DNA from: Thalassiosira profunda
Taxonomy: Eukaryota > Bacillariophyta > Thalassiosirophyceae > Thalassiosirales > Thalassiosiraceae
Reading direction: 5' to 3'
Assembly (NCBI GenBank): GCA_036939355.1
Contig: JALLAP010000375.1
Coordinates: 1 to 14,541 of the forward strand
Length of the DNA stretch: 14,541 bases
In this document: in pieces, positions 7,244 to 14,083 of the stretch
Position numbering within the stretch: the first letter of the stretch is position 1
How the letters are laid out: the number at the start of each line of letters is the position of its first letter
Notes under the pieces: generated by a model
What the model saw: only the letters and a program-made list of their open reading frames with translations
The model's database searches: none
Told to the model about the DNA's origin: nothing
Translations under genes and position numbers: made by a program

Positions 7244-8395
7244 ATGAACAACGAAACGGTCAACAGCGTCACTAAGATTGAAGCAGTTCAGCTTCGATTT
7301 GGTGGCTTCGAAGCCCTGCCTGCGGCGAAGGGGGAAGATCGTGTCGAGTCGCCTCAGTTCACGTGCTTTGGGCATCAGTGGCTTGTTCGACTCTATCCGG
7401 GAGGACACTCGAGTTCAGATGAGGGCAAAGTTGCTGTCTATCTTCGCCACTGTTCGTCTGGAAGCATAGAGGTGGAGGCCACCTTTACGGTCGCTGAGTC
7501 GAAGACCAAATGTGCAGCATACTTCGCTCTGAGCGCGGCAGGATTTCAGGCTGCAGGGCATGGTGACAGCAGCTGGGGAACACACAATTTTGTCAAGCGC
7601 TCGACAATAATCGTCGGAGCTCTCCAGGATGGAGCGTTGGTTCTCGATGTGCAGCTGAAGCGAACTGAGCCTGAGCCTCCCTTGCCTTTCGTTCCCAGCC
7701 CTCTAAGCACTACGATTCTCAAGAAGTTCCGGGACGAGGAATCGGCGGATGTAGTGTTCGAGGTGACGGAGAACATTTGCGAGAAGGAGATGGTCAGGGT
7801 GTTCCCCTTTTACGCGCATCGGTTCGTCCTCCCTGCGAATGGTGCGCTCGCCGAAGCCTGCGAGCTGAGTGAAGGCATGACACCGATTCGGATCACTGAT
7901 GTCAAGCCCAGCATCTTCCGCCACCTGCTGCTCTCTCTGTATGGAGGCGAAGTCACCGACACAGTGCTGAAGGAGAATGCAAAGGAGATCATCGATGCTG
8001 CCGACAAGTTCGGGGTTGTGGGTCTGAAATTGGCCGCCGAAGTCGCCTTTGTCAGCGCCACTACCCTCACCATCGACGATGTCCTCGACAACCTGCTCTA
8101 CGCGGATGCAAAGAACTGTGCTCTCTTGAAAGAGGCGGCGATCGATTTCCTCGTCGAAAACGGGAAAGAAGCTTACAAGCAGCTGTCGTTCCAAGACGTT
8201 CCTGGCAGTGTCGTAGCCGATGTACTGATGGCTGTGAGCAGGGGAAAGGACGAATGCAACACTAGCAGTGGCTCCGGTGATCTTAGTATCGCGAGGGTGA
8301 GCGCTTTGAGGAAGATGCTCAACGAGAAAGGGTTGGACGTCGACGGTTCGAGGGAGGCGATGATTGCTCGCCTCGAGGAGAATTCTTCCGACTGA
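7244..8395 (+). CDS. MATH-BTB protein with C-terminal SAP domain, putative CUL3 substrate adaptor
   Basis: This is a 383-residue single-exon protein starting at ATG 7244 (CTACCATGA). A MATH/TRAF-like domain covers about 36-137; FTCFGHQWLVRLYPGG and GHGDSSWGTHNFVKRS are the classic strand signatures. The BTB/POZ domain covers about 157-260, with ESADVVFEV, the FYAHRFVLPANG helix and FRHLLLSLYGGEV. A BACK/3-box-like helical region follows (280-330). In animals and plants (SPOP, BPM) this arrangement recruits substrates through MATH to a cullin-3 ubiquitin ligase through BTB. The extra C-terminal segment, about 346-379, matches a SAP domain (ARVSALRKMLNEKGLDVDGS, then IARLEEN). SAP usually binds DNA or chromatin, so nuclear substrates are a reasonable inference. 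It lies 115 bp downstream of the oxygenase gene on the same strand, so its promoter must be short or overlap that gene's 3' end. Confidence 0.9.
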   Translation: MNNETVNSVTKIEAVQLRFGGFEALPAAKGEDRVESPQFTCFGHQWLVRLYPGGHSSSDEGKVAVYLRHCSSGSIEVEATFTVAESKTKCAAYFALSAAGFQAAGHGDSSWGTHNFVKRSTIIVGALQDGALVLDVQLKRTEPEPPLPFVPSPLSTTILKKFRDEESADVVFEVTENICEKEMVRVFPFYAHRFVLPANGALAEACELSEGMTPIRITDVKPSIFRHLLLSLYGGEVTDTVLKENAKEIIDAADKFGVVGLKLAAEVAFVSATTLTIDDVLDNLLYADAKNCALLKEAAIDFLVENGKEAYKQLSFQDVPGSVVADVLMAVSRGKDECNTSSGSGDLSIARVSALRKMLNEKGLDVDGSREAMIARLEENSSD

Positions 8396-8727
8396 TGCTT
8401 TTCTGGCGAATCCAGTGGCGAAGCCTGATTGTGTCTCTATTCAACGGAAGAGCCTTCAGAGATGTCCAGACGCACTGCTCTTTATTATCGGATTGCGGTT
8501 CCCGTAGCGCTGACTCTAAAATTATCTCCATCTCTCTAGCTGCTTCCCTCGTTACCTTGACCATAGGCTGAGCTGATCTTGCCGAGACAAATCCAATGCG
8601 GTGCTGTTTGTACAATTCTCTTCTGCAGATATCGAGTCTGTTCATTTCAGTGTTTGCTCGACCCTCTCTCATCTCCGCACCTCCGAGGTCTCATTCTGTT
8701 CAACGATACGCTGCTATCCACGCAGAT
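8396..8727. other. Convergent intergenic region
   Basis: This stretch lies between the stop codons of two convergent genes and should hold both 3' UTRs. No gene or clear repeat is seen; the short open frames on either strand have no domain. No canonical AATAAA stands out. Confidence 0.5.
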
Positions 8728-9729
8728 CTAAGGCCACTTCGTAAACTCAAGCACCTTGAACAGAATCGGAATACCCGACGTCACCTGCCACACGAACAAT
8801 CCAATCCCCGCCACGTTGGCCCCAATGTGGACCGTCCGGGCGGCGTCGTTCCCCTTCTGCATGGCCGGGACCATCGAGGCCGCGAGCGCCCACAGAACGA
8901 CGAGTCCGGCCCCGGCGTAGAGGTGCGGTCCCGGGAAGAGCTTCCCGGCGCGGGCGTAGGTGTTTAGCGGTCCCTGTTTTGGTGTTGCAGCAAAATCGAT
9001 GAGCGAACGATATCGGGTGAAAGATTGGCATATCTTGTGCACATCTTGTGCACGAAATTGCAATGCAGATGCCAAGAGCAAGACACGACGTACCTCGATG
9101 GCAAACGCCGTGCCAACGAACAGCAGCAGCGATCCCTGGCCGAAGTGCTTGTCCCGCGGCCCCGCGCTCGCCAAATCCTTCCGCTCCTTTGTCAGCGCGG
9201 CAATCTCCCCGTCGAGCGCCAGCGCCCCCTTCAAACTGCTCACGTACGACGCATCCACCTCCTCCGCCGCCTCGGCCGCGGCCAATGCCTCCTTCACCGA
9301 TTTGGCGCCCTTCAAATCCGGCAATCCCTTCTTGAGCGACGAAATTTCGTCGCCGAGGGTGCGCTGCCTCCGCCACTGGAAGCCCAGGAGGGCGGTGGAG
9401 AGGGAGAAGGCCGCCATGCTGGCCATTGCGATGGGGTGGAGGAGCGAGCCCGTCCGGCCCTCGAAGAGGCCCCAGTCGGGACCCGCCGCGGAGGCGACGG
9501 AGGGGGCGGCGAGGAGCGATGCCATGGCGATGGCCGCGGCCTTGCCATTGGGTGAGTCATTGCGCGGAGAGTCCTCAGAGAGGTTGAGGGGATCGAACGA
9601 TTCGACCGGCGCGCGCTCGTCGAAAGCAGCAAGGCGACTCGCCCCGCGGGTCGCGACGGTAGAGGAGGGGGCGGTGAAGCCCGTAGCGACGCCGGCGGCG
9701 AGGGACGCGAGGAGGATGCGGCGGAGCAT
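8728..9729 (-). CDS. Plastid DUF4079-family membrane protein, two exons
   Basis: This is a 293-residue protein once spliced: exon 1 is 9094-9729 (212 codons) and exon 2 is 8728-8973. The start is CCAACCATGC at 9729. Residues 1-17 are a signal peptide ending ATG|F18, followed by a transit-like stretch, the ochrophyte-type plastid address. A second hydrophobic Ala-rich segment (about 64-81, ending PSVASA|AG) may be a thylakoid signal or be removed. The DUF4079 body follows: LHPIAMASMAAFSLSTALLG (first membrane span, 97-116), a charged loop with EISSLKKGLPDLKG and ALTKERKDLASAGPRDKHF, then GSLLLFVGTAFAIE, LFPGPHLYAGAGLVVLWALA, and the C-terminal ARTVHIGANVAG and FVWQVTSGIPILFKV followed by EFTKWP. 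This layout is shared with plant plastid homologues and cyanobacterial proteins of the family, whose role is poorly known. The intron keeps the frame open, so a naive reading inserts 40 residues that break the third segment. Confidence 0.9.
   Translation of the reverse strand: MLRRILLASLAAGVATGFTAPSSTVATRGASRLAAFDERAPVESFDPLNLSEDSPRNDSPNGKAAAIAMASLLAAPSVASAAGPDWGLFEGRTGSLLHPIAMASMAAFSLSTALLGFQWRRQRTLGDEISSLKKGLPDLKGAKSVKEALAAAEAAEEVDASYVSSLKGALALDGEIAALTKERKDLASAGPRDKHFGQGSLLLFVGTAFAIEVRRVLLLASALQFRAQDVHKICQSFTRYRSLIDFAATPKQGPLNTYARAGKLFPGPHLYAGAGLVVLWALAASMVPAMQKGNDAARTVHIGANVAGIGLFVWQVTSGIPILFKVLEFTKWP
8974..9093 (-). other. In-frame, stop-free intron of the DUF4079 gene
   Basis: This is a 120-nt GT-AG intron. 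On the minus strand the donor is ATCGAG|GTACGTCG and the acceptor is ACCAAAACAG|GGACCG. It is a multiple of three with no stop in frame. Evidence that it is an intron: both splice sites are good, composition changes, and removal restores the family sequence FAIE-GPLNTYARAGKLFPG. Confidence 0.8.
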
Positions 9730-9769
9730 GGTTGGGGTCGGATTGCAGAAAAATGGGGGTGGGCGGGAG

Positions 9770-9813
9770 CGTCACGGGCATAAAGGCCGTGCGCGCTCAT
9801 TTTTTCAGGTTGC
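9770..9813 (-). repeat. Inverted repeat arm A, upstream of the DUF4079 gene
   Basis: Positions 9779-9813 (35 nt) are identical in inverted orientation to 10237-10282, apart from an 11-nt insertion in the latter. The match extends with CGTCA after a 4-nt gap (9770-9774). Read towards the DUF4079 gene it runs GCAACCTGAAAAAATGAG then CGCGCACGGCCTTTATG. It ends about 50 nt from the ATG at 9729. Confidence 0.85.
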
Positions 9814-10202
9814 AAGATTTTTGTACGTAGTACTTTTACGTACGTATCCATGTTATTTTTTGCAAATCTAAGGCTCCCGGGAACACTTGTTACCTACGCT
9901 GCCACCTTCCACATCAAAGAATGGTCAGATATGAGGCTGCAGACCTTTTATGAATGCATCAAACTAAATCTTGGTGGATTTACAGGTGTATCGGGTGGCG
10001 GCTAGATTTGGATTGCAAATAGTATGACAGAAGTGCATGTAGAGCCCGCATGACTAAAATAACGGCCAATGCAGCGACATTCAGCCTCAACTGATGTCAG
10101 AAATGAAATCTACATGCAATTTTAGGCCAGACAATGTCCTGCCAACATCATTTCGGCCGATATTGCATGATTGCGATTCAGCGTGCGATTGACTTTTACT
10201 AG

Positions 10203-10232
10203 GTGCGCGCCTCACAAAAAAGTTGAGGTTGC
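10203..10232 (-). repeat. Diverged third copy B of the repeat, head to head with arm C
   Basis: On the minus strand this reads GCAACCT, then CAACTTTTTTG, then TGAG, G and CGCGCAC. It keeps the order GCAACCT / TGAG / CGCGCAC of arms A and C but has a different spacer. It abuts arm C through the shared 18-bp palindrome. Confidence 0.55.
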
Positions 10233-10243
10233 GCGCGCAACCT
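10226..10243. repeat. Perfect 18-bp palindrome
   Basis: AGGTTGCGCGCGCAACCT is identical on both strands. It forms the junction of copies B and C. It could be a dimeric protein binding site or the symmetric end of two facing repeats. Confidence 0.8.
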
Positions 10244-10291
10244 GAAAAAATGAGATTTTGGGGGGCGCGCACGGCCTTTATGTGACTGACG
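10237..10291 (+). repeat. Inverted repeat arm C, upstream of the RING-MYND gene
   Basis: This is the same sequence as arm A on the opposite strand: 18 nt identical (10237-10254), an 11-nt insertion ATTTTGGGGGG (10255-10265), then 17 nt identical (10266-10282). TGACG follows after a 4-nt gap (10287-10291). It points towards the RING-MYND gene, about 230 nt upstream of its ATG. Confidence 0.85.
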
Positions 10292-10294
10292 TCA
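10287..10294. promoter_or_regulatory. TGACGTCA CRE-type bZIP site
   Basis: This is the perfect palindromic cAMP-response-element/bZIP site TGACGTCA, at the outer edge of repeat arm C. The equivalent place in arm A keeps the half-site CGTCA. bZIP factors, including aureochromes of ochrophytes, recognise TGACGT. Confidence 0.4.
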
Positions 10295-10509
10295 TCAAAC
10301 CCAAAGCATCGCATCTGTGACGACCTGTATCACGCCAAAGCCAGGCCAAAGCCCACACCCTATTGCATCCACGATCCCAGCCACCCGCCCTGACGCCGGG
10401 GAGAACAAGTGCGGCAGAAGACTGCTTTAATTGCTGCGGTTGCTGCGGTTCAAAGTGTAGCGCGTGCGGTTAGGAGATCTAGATCTAGCCGAAAGCACTA
10501 GAGGTGCAC

Positions 10510-10530
10510 ATGCACCATCGTGATGTCTGA
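10510..10530 (+). other. Six-codon upstream open reading frame overlapping the RING-MYND start
   Basis: ATG at 10510 reads MHHRDV and stops at 10528-10530, past the main ATG at 10523 and in another frame. If the transcript includes it, ribosomes starting here would bypass the main start, which is a possible brake on translation. The transcript start is unknown. Confidence 0.35.
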
Positions 10531-11590
10531 CCGAGGCAAAGATGCGGAGGACGACTGCCCGCTCTGCCTGGAACCCCTCCCGCCCTTTTGGGACGCGGAT
10601 CGCCGGATATTGTCGATTTGCTGCGGAAAATCGTGTTGCAAAGACTGCTATGAAAGCCAAAACACCTACCTGAAAAACGTGCCTCGAGGGTCGTGGGGCA
10701 AAGGAGAGGAACAGCTCGCCAGCACTTGTCCTTTCTGTCGGTCCAAATTAGATCGAAAGATCTGCGCAGCAAAGCTGGCGGAGAAGTACGAAAGAGGTCA
10801 ATTACCACTTGATATGCACAACGAGTTAGGGCTGTATTACATAGACGGAGAGGACGGCCTCGAGCAAGACATTGAAAAGGGCAATGAGATCTTGATGCAC
10901 GGAGCGGAAAGGGGCAATCCGAATTGCCAATACAACCTGGGCTGTAGATATCACAAGGGTACAATGGGAGTGGAGAAATCTTTGGCTGAAGCGAAGCGGT
11001 GGCTCCTTGCAGCGGCGGAAAAAGGTCACGCCTATGCTGAGCACGCGCTTGCAATCATGGCGAAGGACGAGGGAAATGATGCCGAGTGCTTGCGATATGT
11101 GAGGAGTTCAGCAGCGAAAGGATATAACGAGGCATGCTACAAATTGGGAATGGCTTACTTCCAGGGCGCGCTTGGCCTCCAACAATCTTCTGAAGAGGCT
11201 ATCCGCGTGGCGACACCAGCGGCCGAGAGAGGCGATGAAAAGTGCATGTACGTGTTGGGATACGCAATGTGTGATCCAAGAAATAAGAAAATGCCACCAG
11301 ACAATCCCAACTTTGTTAAGGGGGTGCATTGGCTACGAAAGGCTTCAAAGATGGGACACCAAGAATCCATCGAGCTATTGAAAAATATGGAGGAGTGGGC
11401 GAGCAGCAGATGTTTCTGTTGCACAAAGGAAGCGCCACCCGATAAACCATTCCTGCGATGCTCGAGGTGCCGCGCGGCTTGGTATTGCAGCAAGGAATGC
11501 CAGAGACGGCACTGGCAGGCGGGGTTCGAGGTTGTACAGTATGTACTTGAGGAGGGGGGGCACAAAGAGTTTTGCACCAAATGGAAATGA
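10523..11590 (+). CDS. RING finger, Sel1-like repeat and MYND zinc finger protein
   Basis: This is a 355-residue single-exon protein starting at ATG 10523. The N-terminus has a RING-like set: C12-x2-C15, C33/C34, C39-x2-C42 and C69-x2-C72 (CPLC, CCGKSCCKDC, CPFC). The first pair and the CCGK motif are typical of the algal RING/Sel1 family. Sel1/TPR-like repeats follow (about 93-290): NELGLYYIDG..G, CQYNLGCRYHKG..GV and ACYKLGMAYFQGALGL, each with the AA.KG or AAERG helix end. The C-terminus is a MYND finger: C297-x2-C300, C313-x2-C316, YC322, C326, H330-W331 and the final H347KEFC351. It differs from a standard MYND by about 12 extra residues (FEVVQYVLEEGG) between QAG and HKEFC. The likely role is a ubiquitin ligase or protein-interaction scaffold; the partner is unknown. 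Confidence 0.9.
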   Translation: MSDRGKDAEDDCPLCLEPLPPFWDADRRILSICCGKSCCKDCYESQNTYLKNVPRGSWGKGEEQLASTCPFCRSKLDRKICAAKLAEKYERGQLPLDMHNELGLYYIDGEDGLEQDIEKGNEILMHGAERGNPNCQYNLGCRYHKGTMGVEKSLAEAKRWLLAAAEKGHAYAEHALAIMAKDEGNDAECLRYVRSSAAKGYNEACYKLGMAYFQGALGLQQSSEEAIRVATPAAERGDEKCMYVLGYAMCDPRNKKMPPDNPNFVKGVHWLRKASKMGHQESIELLKNMEEWASSRCFCCTKEAPPDKPFLRCSRCRAAWYCSKECQRRHWQAGFEVVQYVLEEGGHKEFCTKWK

Positions 11591-12054
11591 AATACCTAGA
11601 GATCGAATACGAGCAGTGCCCATTGCAATGCGATTTCAAGGTTTAGGCCAAGTACTTCGGTCCCCGCAGGATAGATCTCCAGCGAGTCAAGAGCTACCAA
11701 GAGAGAGAGCTAGAGAGAGGCCTCTTTGAGCTGAGCATTTCCTACGACGTACATTAGATAGGTAGGTACTTACTCTTTCCTCCTCGCTCCTCGCGCAACC
11801 TCGCGTTGCCTTGGCGTTGCCGTCCGCGTCCAACCTCCGCCCGTCCCAGCCCGCCACCACCAGACGCGGGCCGCCCGAGGTGCTTCGACCGACGGCCCGT
11901 TCGTCAGGCAAGGCGGCGGAGTTTGGGTCGGCAATCGGTGTGTGATGGATGGTGGGGGGCAGAGGCCGAGATGCGATGAACTCTGGATGGGCGCGGATGT
12001 GAGATGTGGTGGTGAATGGCTCACGCACATTGTTGATTGAAATCCATCAATCCA
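11591..12054. other. Intergenic region upstream of the methyltransferase gene
   Basis: This 464-bp region contains the 3' UTR of the RING-MYND gene and the promoter of the next plus-strand gene. It has a purine-rich GAGAGA tract (11700-11720) and GC-rich sequence at 11790-11950 with no convincing gene on either strand. A perfect small hairpin lies right before the ATG (see separate entry). Confidence 0.5.
12035..12052 (+). promoter_or_regulatory. Small hairpin immediately before the start codon
   Basis: GATTGA-AATCCA-TCAATC gives a 6-bp perfect stem with a 6-nt loop, ending 2 nt before the ATG at 12055. It is weak in energy and the role is unproven. Confidence 0.25.
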
Positions 12055-13355
12055 ATGGCCGCACCCCCGCCCGGGGCGGAGGAGTCGGTGACCGGCCAGC
12101 TCGTCAAGGTCCGCACGCTGTCGGCCAAATTGGCGTTCGCCGACCTCGTCCTCTCGGCCCAACCACACAACGGCACTACTGATGGCCCCGCCGCCGACGG
12201 CGAAACGATCGAGCTGGTCCTGAAGCAATCCCCCGCCCTGCCCTCCGTGAAGGACGTCCTCAAGGCTATGAAGCTCGGCGACGCGATACGCATCGCCGGG
12301 CACTTCGAGAGGCCCGAGTGAGTATCGTTTGACGTGTGGCCTCGATCTGTGTCGATGTGATGTGTGACGTGTATGCACAAGTTGTGTCTACTTTTTTGCA
12401 ATGCTTGCTTACTGCCCCTTCCTCTCCTGCCAATGCACCCCCGAACAGCTCGACGGCGCGAGCGCACCGGACGTTTCGATGCCGCGGCCTGCCCGTCGTG
12501 GCGGAGGCGTGGGACGCGCGCGTCCGGGGTCCCTTCGAGCCGGTATTCACGATGTGCCTTCCGTGCCGCGAGAAGGCGCCTCCGCCTTCTGCATCTGGGA
12601 CCGCCACAATGCCGCTCCACGAGGATCTGTGCAAGCACTTCACCAGCGAGGGACGATGTCCGATCCCGCGCTGCCCCAGGGTCCACACGGACGACCCGGC
12701 CGTGCGCCGGGGGTGGCTCGCAGAAAGGAGGCGCCGGGCCGCCGAGGCGGAGCGGGCGGTGGTCGGTGGGCCGAGCCGTGGCGTAGATGATGCCGCGAGC
12801 AGGGCCCAGAGGGCGGGGGCGTTCGCGGTCTTCCTCTGCGAGACGTTCGATCTGACGAGCGAAAGCACCGTGCTGGACGTGGCGGGAGGGCGGGGCGACC
12901 TCTGCTTCGAGCTGAGCGCGTTGCGCGGTATTCCGTGCGTGAGCGTCGATCCCCGCGGGCGGAAGCTGAACAAGCGCCAGCGCCGATTTCTGAAGGAGCG
13001 GCGAACAGATGTCCCTGAGCGCGAGGGGCCGCGGGGAGATCTGTGGGGCAGCCACGTCCGCACTCTCTTCCACGCCGACTTCTTCGACTCAAATGACGCC
13101 GCCCGAACCGAGCTGCGCGAGCGGGTCACTGTCTTGGCGGGGCTCCATCCCGACGAGGCCACCGAGCACATTGTGGACTGCGCGCTGGAGCGGCGCATTC
13201 CCTTCGCCGTGGTGCCGTGCTGCGTCTTTCCCCGGGACGGGCGCAGCATGAGCTTTCGGGGGTGGTGCGATCACTTGGAGGCGAAGGACGGCAGGATCCG
13301 CCGGGCGTACCTCGATTGCCGGGGAAAAAATCTCGTGCTCTACTGCACGTTTTGA
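12055..13355 (+). CDS. OB-fold, CCCH zinc finger and SAM-dependent methyltransferase fusion (TRM13/METTL25-like)
   Basis: This is a 389-residue protein after splicing: exon 1 is 12055-12317 (ends in phase 2, GA) and exon 2 is 12449-13355. Residues 10-110 look like an anticodon-binding-type OB fold (SVTGQLVKVRTLSAKLAFAD, IELVLKQ, DAIRIAGHFERP, TFRCRGLPVVAEAW). A CxxC pair (C124, C127) and a CCCH finger (C149-x8-C158-x4-C163-x3-H167; DLCKHFTSEGRCPIPRCPRV) follow, then an Arg-rich linker. From about 210 is a class I methyltransferase: motif I VLDVAGGRGDL (229-239), VSVDPRGRKLNKRQ with the acidic end of strand 2 (D255), LAGLHPDEATEHIVDCALE (318-335) and PFAVVPCCVFPRDGR (339-353). The GLHPDEATE and PCC motifs resemble those of TRM13/METTL25-like enzymes (GKHLCG..TD and CCH). 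An RNA, likely tRNA, substrate is inferred from OB and CCCH. The start is the first in-frame ATG after the hairpin. Confidence 0.85.
12318..12448 (+). other. Spliceosomal intron of the methyltransferase gene
   Basis: This is a 131-nt GT-AG intron: donor CCCGA|GTGAGTATCG, acceptor CCCCGAACAG|CTCGAC with a pyrimidine-rich run before it. Splicing turns RP|(GA+C = D)|STARAHRTFRC into one continuous OB-fold domain. Unspliced, the first exon stops immediately at TGA/TGAG. Confidence 0.85.
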
Positions 13356-13374
13356 GCGTTGGTTCGGTGGCACC

Positions 13375-13990
13375 CCTTCCACGTCCACATCAACACGAAG
13401 GCTGAATATCAAGGTGAGTAACCACATACAGTGGGCGTGTGCTGCGATGAGAGTGCTGTTCGTTTGCGGAATATGGGCGCCAGTGAGCATCAAAAATACT
13501 GATATAATGAGACTGAATGAGGGACGTAGAATCTCCCTCGTGGATGTCAAATTGCATTCGTGAGGCGCCCATTGCATTACCAATTACGAGGAGCGGACGA
13601 CGACGACTGGCCAAATGCTTGAAGAACGAGTGCAACCACTGAGTTCTGTGCTCACACAACAACCTTTCCTATTCTTCTGTTTGCAGGCCACTTGGAGGTT
13701 GGCAAAGCGTTGGTCGATAGTCAAACATGACAGCTTGGTTATGTTAGGTCCTACAAATCAACACGTGGCAATCGGATCTGGTGTCAACTCAGAATGCAGC
13801 GCATGCAGCTTGGCATTGCGTCGTAAACAATCTTCAGTGGTGCCCATTTGGACAGTGATGGCAGTGAAGGGGCAGCTCCTTGCTATGCAGCTCAATCCAC
13901 ATATTCTGGAGGTCTGCTTTTATGAAGGCAGTATCGATGCAGGACATCTTGGTTTTGCAGCTCTCCAACATGGCAAGGCTTGGCAGACGG
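13375..13990 (+). pseudogene. Possible degraded ankyrin-repeat remnant
   Basis: Two pieces in the same plus-strand frame resemble ankyrin repeats: GHLEVGKALVDSQT followed by a stop (about 13687-13730), and GAHLDSDGSEGAAPCYAAQS then TYSGGLLL followed by a stop (13839-13925). The first may be joined, through a GT-AG pair (AAG|GTGAGTA at 13414 and TTTGCAG at 13686), to NTKAEYQ. Both lack intact repeat cores and have in-frame stops, so if real this is a fossil. Alternatively it is just 3' UTR and intergenic DNA. Between 13356 and 14083 I see no intact gene. Confidence 0.25.
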
Positions 13991-14083
13991 GTGGGGCACT
14001 AAGATGGCTGAACTGCTCTCTAGGATCTCGTCAGACTGGGCTTCGAAGGATTGCCACGTTCATTTTGGAAGTGTCAGACATGC

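Larger units (their letters stand above)
9730..10522. promoter_or_regulatory. Divergent promoter region bounded by a conserved inverted repeat
   Basis: This 793-bp region lies between two divergent genes. The middle (about 9814-10200) is AT-richer and holds no convincing gene. It contains palindromic ACGTACGT and GTACGTAGTAC near 9827-9845, and TGCGATT twice near 10170-10190. The notable parts are the inverted repeat arms and the head-to-head copy described in separate entries. Both promoters must lie here. A run GGTTGCTGCGGTTGCTGCGG-like (about 10433-10450) is a short local repeat near the RING-MYND gene. Confidence 0.5.

Noticed and set aside
8960..9871. 303-codon plus-strand open frame over the DUF4079 gene
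   Set aside because: It is a shadow of the minus-strand gene; only the latter matches a family.
11531..11566. A 36-nt mini-intron in the MYND finger
   Set aside because: The stretch lacks a clean GT-AG pair at the right phase and is far shorter than the 120-131 nt introns in the window. Kept as an insertion.
12021..13073. 350-codon minus-strand open frame over the methyltransferase gene
   Set aside because: It is Arg/Pro/Ala-rich with no domain, while the plus-strand exons carry clear motifs and good splice sites.
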